6,165 bases of DNA from Planctomycetota bacterium (GCA_023417165.1 JAEZGD010000655.1:1-6165), one strand, 5' to 3'; positions 1 through 6,165 are shown, counted from the stretch's first letter. Made by a program: numbers and translations. Notes: generated by a model not told the origin, from the letters alone.

Positions 1-32
1 TATTACATGTGCACTTCGCTGCCGCCGCTGCT

Positions 33-54
33 GCGAAGCGGGAATTAGCTTCGC
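33..54 (+). promoter_or_regulatory. Hairpin directly before the DinB-fold gene
   Basis: A perfect 7-bp inverted repeat, GCGAAGC (33-39) and GCTTCGC (48-54), encloses an 8-nt loop and ends 4 nt before the ATG at 59. The left arm can instead pair with CTTCGC at 14-19, so two mutually exclusive stems are possible. No Shine-Dalgarno sequence lies at normal spacing; the only purine-rich stretch, GGGA (40-43), is in the loop and 15 nt from the ATG. The structure is seen directly. A role in translation control is inference; it may simply be a dispersed palindrome. Confidence 0.35.
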
Positions 55-58
55 ACCT

Positions 59-541
59 ATGAACACGGCCAGCCTTCCGTTCATCGAACTCGCCAAGCAA
101 GTGCGCGGCTGCACGCTGCGCTTGATCGAGCAGGTGCCCGACGCCTGGCAGCGTTGGGCGCCGCCGGGCTTGTCGAACCACGTGCTGTGGCATGCCGGGC
201 ATGTGCTGTGGGTCGCCGATGTGTTGATCGTCGAACCGCTGACCGGACAGAGCGAACTTCCGCCTGGCTGGGCCGAAACGTTCAGCCAGGATTGCCGCCC
301 CGTTCGCGAAACGACGACGTGGCCAGATTTGGCCGAAGTTCGCCAGCGATTGGCCGATCAGCTGCCGCGACTGATTGAATTATTAGAAGCCGCGCCGGCT
401 GATGTCTTGCTGAACATCGACGCGCCGGCGGAAGGCTGGAACTTGCCGCGTGGCATTCTGCATGGCCTGCACGACGAAGCCCGCCATCATGGCGAGATGT
501 ACCTGCTGCTCAAGCAATGCGCCGCCCAGGCGAAGCGCTGA
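59..541 (+). CDS. DinB-fold (DinB/YfiT-like) putative metal-binding protein
   Basis: Small 160-residue soluble protein with no signal peptide or membrane segment, the usual length for a DinB-fold four-helix bundle. The N-terminal half carries an H-x-x-x-H-x-x-H cluster at H41, H45 and H48, followed by LWVAD. The C-terminal helix has H135, H138, H143 and H144 in the pattern HDEARHHGEMYLL, which resembles the HxGQ/HxGE helix that supplies the second metal-ligand group in this superfamily. In the canonical family one early His and two late His bind a divalent metal; here H48, H138 and H143 are the best candidates, but the late pair is spaced i/i+5 rather than i/i+4, with D139 at the usual position. 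Members range from thiol transferases to proteins of unknown function, so the substrate cannot be assigned. ATG at 59 is the first start codon; the frame is open to the left edge but upstream codons give an implausible Cys/Arg-rich stretch. The gene is convergent with the glycosyltransferase and shows no functional link to it. Confidence 0.8.
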   Translation: MNTASLPFIELAKQVRGCTLRLIEQVPDAWQRWAPPGLSNHVLWHAGHVLWVADVLIVEPLTGQSELPPGWAETFSQDCRPVRETTTWPDLAEVRQRLADQLPRLIELLEAAPADVLLNIDAPAEGWNLPRGILHGLHDEARHHGEMYLLLKQCAAQAKR

Positions 542-547
542 TTCGTA

Positions 548-568
548 GGACGAAGCCGTGCTTCGTCC
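548..568. terminator. Perfect hairpin between convergent genes, possible bidirectional terminator
   Basis: GGACGAAGC (548-556) and GCTTCGTCC (560-568) form a perfect 9-bp stem with a 3-nt loop. It lies 6 nt after the DinB-fold stop codon and 11 nt before the end of the glycosyltransferase gene on the opposite strand. On the plus strand it is followed by a weakly T-rich stretch (571-582) with no clean T-tract, and on the minus strand by none, so classic intrinsic termination is uncertain. Its position between two converging genes is the main support. It shares a GAAGC/GCTTC core with the hairpin at 33-54, so it may belong to a dispersed palindrome family. Confidence 0.5.
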
Positions 569-579
569 CGCTTCACTTT

Positions 580-1806
580 CTATAACCACCGCAGCAGCTC
601 ACGCGCTTTCGCGCGCCACGAGTGATCAGCAAGCCGCGCCCGGGCGTGCTCCTGCGTGGAAGGCAGCGAGGTTCCCAGCCGGGCAAGCGTCGTCTGCACG
701 AAAAGGTCCGCATCGTTACACGCATCGAGTGCGTCGCGCCACTCGGCGACTGCCGGCAATTCGCGCACGACGACGGGCTTGCCGGTCGCGAGGTATTCGA
801 GCAACTTCAGCGGCTGCATCGCTCGCGTCACCGGCAAGTCGGCATACGGCATAACCAGGACGCTCGCCTCGCGCGCAAGCGCAGGAAGCTCATCAAAGGC
901 GAGCGCAGGCCGCAGCGCCACGCGCGGCAGTTCGGCCAGTTGCGGATCAGGATCCTGCGTCGGCCCGACGAGCAGAATCGTTCCCCGCTGAAGCTGCTCG
1001 CCCAGCGCCTTGAGCCACGTCACATCCAAGCGGCGATCGATTAAGCCCCAAAAGACGATCCAAGGCCGCGGCAGTTCGGGCCACAACTCAGCGTTGCTGG
1101 CAGCGCTGGATTGCCAATGCTCCAGATCGACGCCATGTGTGAGTAGCGGCACTTCGCTGCGCCCCAGCGAACGCAAACGCGCTTGCAGCACCGCGCTGGC
1201 AGCAACCACGCCATCGACGCGCGCGACCAGAGCGCGCTCCATCTGTTCCAGCGTCTGGCCATCGAGGCCCGGCCACTGGCTGAAATCGTCAACGCAATAA
1301 TAGATCCACTTCTGTACCGGCAGCGCGCCGACCAGGTCGGCCGTGATCGGCAGCGTGGTGATGGCCGTAGTGTGAGCCGCATCGGCCAGCAGCGGCGCGA
1401 TCACCCGCGTGAGTAAGCGCCGATTGAGCCAGCGATCATGCGTACGCGTGAAATACGGCCACATCAGCGGCGAAACAACGCGCAGGTGACTTAAACGCTC
1501 AGCCGTGACGCCAGTGGCACCCGGACTTGCCCCCGCTCCTGCCGGCTGTCCCCTGTCCCTTCTCCCCTCTCCCCTCTTCCTCCACGCTTGCAGTTTCTCC
1601 CAGCCGCGACGCAGCGTCGCCAGATCCAAGCGCGGCTTGCGCGTGCCGATGGTGTTGATCCACAGCGTCGGCAGTTGCGGCAGGAGCCGGCGCACGAGGT
1701 GTTGGCAGCTCGAAGGATGCCGCCCCCAGTCGTCGGCAAACACCAGCAACTGCCGCGGCGATGACTCCTGCGGTGCGACACTGGGCTGATCTTCGAGAAC
1801 ACTCAT
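580..1806 (-). CDS. Glycosyltransferase, GT4-like (GT-B fold)
   Basis: 408-residue cytoplasmic protein predicted to transfer a sugar from an activated donor, probably for surface or exopolysaccharide synthesis. The N-terminal Rossmann-like half begins with LLVFADDWGRHPSS (about 20-33) and includes VVSPLMWPYF (110-119) and IYYCVDDFSQWPG (168-180). The interdomain region carries VDGVVAAS and THGVDLEHW (197-231). The donor-binding half runs from WIVFWGLIDRRLD (249-261) through LLVGP (278-282) to VLVMPYADLPVTRAMQPLKLLEYLATGKPVVV (317-347 region). The P-L-K-L-L-E-Y-x-A-x-G-K-P-V-V segment is the strongest family signature. The first Glu of the EX7E motif is Ala (A329); E337 is kept. This resembles TuaH-like teichuronic-acid glycosyltransferases, but acceptor and sugar are unknown. 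Residues about 76-102 are a Gly/Arg/Pro/Ala-rich insert encoded by a purine tract and look like a disordered linker. No transmembrane segment is seen. The start at 1806 is preceded by AAGG at 8-nt spacing; the stop is TAG at 580-582. Confidence 0.85.
   Translation of the reverse strand: MSVLEDQPSVAPQESSPRQLLVFADDWGRHPSSCQHLVRRLLPQLPTLWINTIGTRKPRLDLATLRRGWEKLQAWRKRGEGRRDRGQPAGAGASPGATGVTAERLSHLRVVSPLMWPYFTRTHDRWLNRRLLTRVIAPLLADAAHTTAITTLPITADLVGALPVQKWIYYCVDDFSQWPGLDGQTLEQMERALVARVDGVVAASAVLQARLRSLGRSEVPLLTHGVDLEHWQSSAASNAELWPELPRPWIVFWGLIDRRLDVTWLKALGEQLQRGTILLVGPTQDPDPQLAELPRVALRPALAFDELPALAREASVLVMPYADLPVTRAMQPLKLLEYLATGKPVVVRELPAVAEWRDALDACNDADLFVQTTLARLGTSLPSTQEHARARLADHSWRAKARELLRWL
1550..1583 (-). 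repeat. Homopurine, G-quadruplex-capable tract inside the glycosyltransferase gene
   Basis: On the coding (minus) strand, positions 1583-1556 are an uninterrupted 28-nt run of purines. Within it and just after it lie four G-runs of 4, 4, 3 and 4 (plus-strand C-runs at 1571-1574, 1564-1567, 1557-1559 and 1550-1553) with loops AGA, AGAA and ACA. This fits the canonical G3+N1-7 four-repeat pattern, so both the coding DNA strand and the mRNA could fold into a G-quadruplex. It is translated in frame as part of a low-complexity linker. The near-repeated GGGGAGA unit suggests slippage or insertion of a dispersed G-rich repeat, which is inference. Confidence 0.65.
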
Positions 1807-1814
1807 CGAACGTA

Positions 1815-1818
1815 CCTT
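1815..1818 (-). promoter_or_regulatory. Weak ribosome binding site for the glycosyltransferase
   Basis: AAGG on the minus strand, 8 nt upstream of the ATG at 1806, matches the core of the Shine-Dalgarno consensus at good spacing. It supports this start over later Met codons. It is only four bases long, so the match could be chance. Confidence 0.35.
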
Positions 1819-1828
1819 AGTTCTTGGT

Positions 1829-1881
1829 CATTCGTGCTTGGGCATTCGTCATTCTTTCGACATTTAGATTTCGACATTCGT
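1829..1881. repeat. Cluster of short AT-rich direct repeats in the intergenic gap
   Basis: CATTCGT occurs three times (1829-1835, 1843-1849, 1875-1881) and TTTCGACATT twice (1855-1864, 1869-1878). Two neighbouring copies in each set are 14 nt apart, start to start. The block is much richer in A and T than the flanking genes. Read on the minus strand the units are of the type GACGAATG / AATGTCGAAA, a style of degenerate tandem repeat I associate with planctomycete intergenic DNA; that link is recollection, not tested. No promoter with convincing -35 and -10 boxes could be seen in it. Confidence 0.6.
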
Positions 1882-1893
1882 CGTTCTCCCGCC

Positions 1894-1919
1894 GGTGCGG
1901 CTCGCGGACTCGCCACACC
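1894..1919 (-). repeat. REP-like palindrome after the cytochrome gene
   Basis: On the minus strand GGTGTGGC (1919-1912) pairs with GCCGCACC (1901-1894) as an 8-bp stem with one G-U wobble and a 10-nt loop. It begins 15 nt after the TAG stop of the large cytochrome gene. It could stabilise the 3' end of that mRNA or slow transcription, but no T-tract follows, so it is not a standard intrinsic terminator. The sequence looks like a dispersed repeat element rather than a gene-specific structure. Confidence 0.45.
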
Positions 1920-1937
1920 CTACAAGTCGCACCCTAC
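1916..1937 (-). repeat. Duplicated GTAGGGTG 8-mer overlapping the cytochrome stop codon
   Basis: CACCCTAC on the plus strand occurs at 1916-1923 and again at 1930-1937, 14 nt apart start to start. Read on the minus strand this is GTAGGGTG twice. The TAG stop codon (1936-1934) of the large cytochrome gene lies inside the first minus-strand copy, and the other copy runs into the palindrome at 1894-1919. The gene end is therefore formed by repeat sequence. Confidence 0.6.
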
Positions 1938-4900
1938 GGAACCACGTTCAGCGTGTAATACGCTTCCGCCGGGAAAAACTCGCCGGGCGTGGTGACCAAC
2001 TTCTTCAGGTGGAACTCGTACACAAAGCCGGTGCGAAGCGTGTCGAGCTTGAGCTGCACGCTACGACGATCCTCGGCCACCGTCACGCCGGCGATCGTCT
2101 CGCCGCGGCGCTGCAAATCGGGACCGCCATAGGCCGGCGTCGACTCGCGCGTGTACGACTCGAGCGAGTAGCTCTTCGGGTCCGCCGCCAGCTTGGGATC
2201 GATGGGCCGCGTGAACGTGATCACAAAACCGTCTTTATTCGCTGTTACTGCGGCGATGCCAGCGGGCAATGATTCCGGCGACTCCGGCGGCGCGATCCGC
2301 ACGATTTCGCCGACGTTCGCGCCGCCGCCCCAACCACTGTCGCGAATACTGCCGATGTAGAGCGCCCCAGTCGGCGCGATCGCGCATGAGACCGGCCCCA
2401 GGAAGTTATCGCCTTGCTTCGGCTCGACGCTGAATGGATAGCAGGCTCCTTGATACGTATCGCCGACCTTTTGCAGGCTCATGCGAATCAACCGCCGCGT
2501 ATCGTACTCGCAACCGATCAAATGCCCTTCGAACGGTCCCCACAGTCGGCCTGGCTCGAATGATTCGGCTTCGCTTTGGCCAGACTTTTTGGGAATCGCT
2601 TTGAACGGGCAGTCGTCCTCCGGCACTTTGGAATTCGGATCGGTTTCGCACAGATCGGTTGGAGGCGCCGCCGAGGATTCAGCCTCCTCCTCAATCTCAC
2701 GCTTCACAGGCGTTTCTAAAAAGCAGATGCCATTCACGCTGCGCGTCCAAGGATGCGGAATGTTGATCGCCGGCGGCGTGGTGGGCGGCTTCTCCTTCTT
2801 CTTATCGAGCGCGTTGACGAAGCCAAAGTGCTTGCCAAGCTGCACGTGGTTCAGTTCGTTGAACGGGTTGTAATTGCCTTGGTTGTCGGTCACAAACACG
2901 TCGCCAGCGCGATTCCTGGCGATCCCCATCGGAAAACGATGCCCGGCCGAGACCGGCGCAACTTCGAACAGGCGGCGGTCGTCCTCGGTTGGCTTGCGTG
3001 GAGTTAACCGCAGAACTTGTCCGCGATAGCGTGCCGCTGTGGCCGAGCGGTTGTCTTGCTGGCACGGTAGCGCCAGGTAGTAACCATCTCGCCCATCGGG
3101 AACCAAACCGACAGCCCAGTCGTGATAGTCATCGGTAAAGCCCCAGCCCGAAGCGGCCACCTGATGGCGTTCGCCGCGGCCGCTGATGCGCAAGAGCCCA
3201 TGCTTATGCAGCACATCGACAGAGTTCTCGTCCCGCGCAAACGCCCCATAGGGAGCCGCCAGATCGTCCGAGATTTGATGCCAGTCGGTGTAACGTTCGC
3301 GACCATCCTCGAAAATCTCACCGCTGAAGAGTTCAAAGACTTCGCCCTTCAAGGAAGTCACCAGCAGGTTACCTTCAGCACGCCAAGTGAAGCTGGTTGG
3401 CATCAGCAGTTCAGGCGGCAAGCCCAACCGTTCCATCTGCATGCCTGGCACAACACTGGGCAAATCGCGCCACTGCAGATCGATCTTTTTGACTGCCGGG
3501 ACCATCCGTTCCTGCTTGAAGTGCGTCCTACTCAGCACCGTGATTCCCGCCACGCCTTCGTCCGTAGCCAGCTCCGACAGCACCGAGCCGTCTTTCTCCC
3601 AAGGCAACGACTCAAATCCGCCGACGAAGCCCCCATGATCGCCGCCTGGCATGGCGTGGAGCTGAAGCTCGTCGAGTGTCAGCTTCCCTGCGTTTTTGTC
3701 GTCGATTTTGGCATCCCGCATGCGATCTGCCGAAAGGACGCGCAACCTGATTCGCGCGCCGACCGGCAAGCCGCTGACATGGATCGAACGCTGCCAGCCG
3801 TTATGCTCATCGGCGTTTGCGCTCCCATCCGTCAAGATAGCCTGGCGCACGCGCACGGTGATGGGTGCGACTCCTTCGCGAAGAAAGGTCAGGCGATGCT
3901 GAAACCACGGCTCACCAAAATCGAGTGCCCACCCTTCCAGCTCATAAACATGCAAGCCGACCTTGGCAGGCAGTAACTCTTTTCCTCCGATCACTACCGA
4001 CAACTCGGGAGTCGTTATGCCAGCGCGTAACACGTCCGTGCCTTCGGCTTGCCAATACCAGGTTTTGCCCTTGGTATGCTGACTCATGCAATCGCCTAAC
4101 CACCAACGCACCAGGCGTCCCGATTCCAAGTCGAATAGCAGGTTGTGGCGATTGGGCAGCGCCACCACCAGCGGCGACACATAGCGCACGCCGTCCGCCT
4201 CGATCACATCCACGCCGACATAGCCTTGGCGTCCGCGATCTTCCTTGCTGCCCGCTGGCGCCCAGCGATCGAACATGGGCTGGCTGACGATGCGCAGCGG
4301 GCCGGCATCCTTGGGTTCAAAGCCTTTGGTGTTGAGCGTGTGCCAGACTGCGGCGAGTTGATGTTGCAGGTTCTCTTTCAGCAGGCCTTTGACCGGCACG
4401 CTGACCGAAGGCATCTCTTGCCCGGGAATGATGCGGGCGGGGTTCTGGCACCAGCGATAGAAGTACGGCTCCCGAATGCGAAAGCCGATCTCCGACAGGT
4501 TTGGACCGCGGGCATTAATCGGTGCTTTGCTCGGTTGATACGTGCCGATGGCGTGACAACTGGTGCAGCCGAAGCCACTTCCCGCGACGACCAGCTTCTC
4601 GCCAGCCGCGGCCAGGTCCTTGGCAGGCGGCAAGTTCTGCGGCGGCCGGGCACGATCGTCTGGCGGCTGCGGCGGAATGCGATCATACCTGACGAAGTAC
4701 GCCAGCAGCGCCTCGAGTTCGTCTTGCGAGAGGTCGAACCGCGGCATCCGCACCTGCAGGTAATCGCGGTGCGGCTGCTCCATGCGTTTGATCATCGCCA
4801 AGAGCACGGTATCGTTGAGCTTGTCGCCGACCGCCACTAGTGAAGGCGGCGTCAGCGCCGGCACCAGCGAAGTCAACTCCGCATCGCGTTCGGCCAGCTT

Positions 4901-6165
4901 AAGCAGCTTGGGCGCCAGGCCGTCGGCTCCTTCGCGCGCATGACACGCGAGGCAGTTCTTCTCAGCCAATAGCCGTGCGCCATCCAGCGCCGGCGTGCGC
5001 GGTTTTTGATCTTTGGCAGCTGCTAAATACACGTGCAGTGCTTCGCGCGCTGAGGCATCGATGGCTGAAGGCAGCGTGACAAAGCGGCAATCCGCGCTTT
5101 TGGGCGACGCCAACTTTTCCTGGACATCGACGCCCGACACGTGATGGCAACTCGTGCAGCGTTTGCTGGCGAGTAACGCTTTGCCGCGCGCGGCGTTGGG
5201 AGCCTGCGACGCAGATGCAGGCGCTTTGGCCGGTCGCTTCTGCTGAGCCAAAAAGGCCGCCAGATCGTTGCGCTCGCCGCCCGAGAGTTCAAACACGGGC
5301 ATACGATGATCGCGATTCAGCTCGGCTGGCGACTTTAGCCACGCGGCGAAGAATCCGGCGGGACGCTTGTTGGCAATGTTCGACAAGTCGCCGCCGCCAA
5401 ACAGGTCGGCCGTGCCTTGGTCGCCGAGCGTGTGACACGCCAGGCAGCCGAGCGAGTGCATCAGGCGTTCGCCTTGTTTGGCGTTGCCGTTGGGCTTTGC
5501 CTTGGCAGGCTGCGCGCCGCCGGTGAGCGCCGCGGCGATGTCGGCCGCTTCGTCCGGCGAAATGTGCGCCGCGCCATAATGCGTTTCGTCCAGCGAACGC
5601 AGCAGCCATGGCACGTCAATGTTGCCATACAGCTTGTCGAGCGCCGGCGCAGCAAGCACCTCGGTCTCGCCAGGAATCGCATGACAAGCTGCACAGCGCT
5701 GCGAGCGCGCCACTTGCGCGCCGCGCTCGTAATGCGAAGCACTGGCCGACGCGAGTTGCTTTTCGTGCCACAGTTGCTTTGCGGGCAGTGGTTCAAGCGG
5801 AAAACTGTCGCTCGACCAGAATACGCGCAGGCGTTTGGCGTCGTCGCCTTGGCGATAGTGAATCGTCAGCGGGTGATAGTCGTGCTCCAGCTTGAGCGCC
5901 GCCGTCGAAAACCATTGCAGGCGATCGGACTCGCCTTCCAGAACGGTTTGCCCTGCTAACTCAATCTTGACTTGCCCTTGGCCATAGATATGCAGCCGAT
6001 AGTTGTCGGCGCCTTGCGTCAGCAGGCGGCCCGACCAGATCACCTCGATCGGCCCGGCGGCGAAGCGTGCGTCGAGCGGCGTTTGCTCCCACGCCAGCGC
6101 CGGCGAAAGCTCGACACGCTGCGCCCCGGTGGCGCCTTGCGTATAGCGGGCGAAGAGGCCTGGCG
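1934..6165 (-). CDS. Large PA14 / five-heme c-type cytochrome / beta-propeller protein, 5' partial
   Basis: About 1410 residues lie in the window; the frame stays open to the right edge, so the true start and any signal peptide are outside. Order of domains: a PA14-type carbohydrate-binding domain (6165 to about 5790), with LFARYTQG, YRLHIYGQG, HDYHPLTIHY and RLRVFWSS; five c-type heme sites CAACH (5681-5695), CLACH (5432-5446), CTSCH (5144-5158), CLACH (4940-4954) and CTSCH (4553-4567); a middle beta-rich region (about 4310-3450) of unknown function; a propeller (about 3440-2290) like sugar/sorbosone dehydrogenases, with MPTSFTW, FPMGIARNRAGDVFVTDNQG and APTGALYIGSIRDSGWGGG; and a C-terminal Ig-like domain (about 2270-1937). 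Methionines suited as distal heme ligands are at 5300-5302, 4745-4747 and 4412-4414 (MPVF, MPRF, MPSV). Hemes require attachment outside the cytoplasm, so the protein should be periplasmic or surface-exposed. Likely role: binding and oxidising a carbohydrate or passing electrons from it; the substrate and whether PQQ is bound are unknown. A charged insert with two Cys (about 2708-2561) interrupts the propeller. The architecture is typical of planctomycetes. Confidence 0.9.
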   Translation of the reverse strand, partial: PGLFARYTQGATGAQRVELSPALAWEQTPLDARFAAGPIEVIWSGRLLTQGADNYRLHIYGQGQVKIELAGQTVLEGESDRLQWFSTAALKLEHDYHPLTIHYRQGDDAKRLRVFWSSDSFPLEPLPAKQLWHEKQLASASASHYERGAQVARSQRCAACHAIPGETEVLAAPALDKLYGNIDVPWLLRSLDETHYGAAHISPDEAADIAAALTGGAQPAKAKPNGNAKQGERLMHSLGCLACHTLGDQGTADLFGGGDLSNIANKRPAGFFAAWLKSPAELNRDHRMPVFELSGGERNDLAAFLAQQKRPAKAPASASQAPNAARGKALLASKRCTSCHHVSGVDVQEKLASPKSADCRFVTLPSAIDASAREALHVYLAAAKDQKPRTPALDGARLLAEKNCLACHAREGADGLAPKLLKLAERDAELTSLVPALTPPSLVAVGDKLNDTVLLAMIKRMEQPHRDYLQVRMPRFDLSQDELEALLAYFVRYDRIPPQPPDDRARPPQNLPPAKDLAAAGEKLVVAGSGFGCTSCHAIGTYQPSKAPINARGPNLSEIGFRIREPYFYRWCQNPARIIPGQEMPSVSVPVKGLLKENLQHQLAAVWHTLNTKGFEPKDAGPLRIVSQPMFDRWAPAGSKEDRGRQGYVGVDVIEADGVRYVSPLVVALPNRHNLLFDLESGRLVRWWLGDCMSQHTKGKTWYWQAEGTDVLRAGITTPELSVVIGGKELLPAKVGLHVYELEGWALDFGEPWFQHRLTFLREGVAPITVRVRQAILTDGSANADEHNGWQRSIHVSGLPVGARIRLRVLSADRMRDAKIDDKNAGKLTLDELQLHAMPGGDHGGFVGGFESLPWEKDGSVLSELATDEGVAGITVLSRTHFKQERMVPAVKKIDLQWRDLPSVVPGMQMERLGLPPELLMPTSFTWRAEGNLLVTSLKGEVFELFSGEIFEDGRERYTDWHQISDDLAAPYGAFARDENSVDVLHKHGLLRISGRGERHQVAASGWGFTDDYHDWAVGLVPDGRDGYYLALPCQQDNRSATAARYRGQVLRLTPRKPTEDDRRLFEVAPVSAGHRFPMGIARNRAGDVFVTDNQGNYNPFNELNHVQLGKHFGFVNALDKKKEKPPTTPPAINIPHPWTRSVNGICFLETPVKREIEEEAESSAAPPTDLCETDPNSKVPEDDCPFKAIPKKSGQSEAESFEPGRLWGPFEGHLIGCEYDTRRLIRMSLQKVGDTYQGACYPFSVEPKQGDNFLGPVSCAIAPTGALYIGSIRDSGWGGGANVGEIVRIAPPESPESLPAGIAAVTANKDGFVITFTRPIDPKLAADPKSYSLESYTRESTPAYGGPDLQRRGETIAGVTVAEDRRSVQLKLDTLRTGFVYEFHLKKLVTTPGEFFPAEAYYTLNVVP

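Noticed and set aside
1505..1583. Frameshift or assembly error in the glycosyltransferase at the purine tract
   Set aside because: Conserved glycosyltransferase motifs lie in the same frame on both sides of the tract, so no net shift is present, though copy-number error in the tract cannot be excluded.
1829..1881. Possible small CRISPR array
   Set aside because: The repeated words are only 7-10 bases, spacers are a few bases and irregular, and no cas gene is nearby.
1895..2272. 125-codon open frame on the plus strand starting in the intergenic gap
   Set aside because: It overlaps the C-terminal domain of the cytochrome gene on the opposite strand, begins inside repeat sequence and has no start signal or recognisable motif.
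3122..3976. 284-codon open frame on the plus strand
   Set aside because: It lies wholly antisense to the large cytochrome/propeller gene, whose protein has clear domain motifs across this region. The plus-strand translation is rich in His, Arg and Gln with no recognisable motif, as expected for a shadow frame in GC-rich DNA.
4145..4840. 231-codon open frame on the plus strand
   Set aside because: Antisense to the heme 5 and heme 4 region of the cytochrome gene; its translation has no domain signature and is Arg/His-rich.
6041..6043. GTG as the start codon of the large minus-strand gene
   Set aside because: The reading frame upstream continues without a stop to 6165 and encodes the first strands of the PA14 domain (LFARYTQG and following), so this GTG is an internal Val codon and the gene is truncated by the window edge.

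Overview
The window looks like chromosomal DNA of a planctomycete, probably in the Pirellulales. The basis is the high GC content, near-absence of Shine-Dalgarno sequences, dispersed short intergenic repeats, and above all a giant secreted-type protein that joins a PA14 domain, several c-type heme domains and a beta-propeller. That architecture is characteristic of the PVC superphylum. The taxonomic call is an inference from style and gene content; no marker gene is present.

Layout: (1) 59-541, plus strand, a small DinB-fold protein. (2) 580-1806, minus strand, a GT4-type (GT-B fold) glycosyltransferase, convergent with the DinB gene across 38 bp that hold a perfect 9-bp hairpin. (3) 1807-1933, a 127-bp gap holding short direct repeats, a palindrome and a duplicated 8-mer that supplies the stop codon of the next gene. 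(4) 1934 to beyond 6165, minus strand, a very large multiheme cytochrome/propeller protein. Its N-terminus, presumably with a signal peptide, lies outside the right edge.

How they fit together: the cytochrome gene lies upstream of the glycosyltransferase on the same strand, but the 127-bp repeat-filled gap argues against tight coupling. The large protein reads as an extracytoplasmic carbohydrate-binding and redox protein: PA14 for glycan binding, five CXXCH hemes as an electron wire, and a sugar-dehydrogenase-like propeller as the possible catalytic or substrate platform. The glycosyltransferase probably acts on cell-surface or exopolysaccharide sugars. The DinB-fold protein has no evident link to either. 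No mobile element, CRISPR array, tRNA or rRNA is visible.

No clear new system is present. The points most worth a second look are the five-heme fusion with two hemes lacking an obvious methionine ligand, a G-quadruplex-capable purine tract that appears to have expanded inside the glycosyltransferase gene, and the cluster of dispersed-type repeats that abuts and partly forms gene ends.
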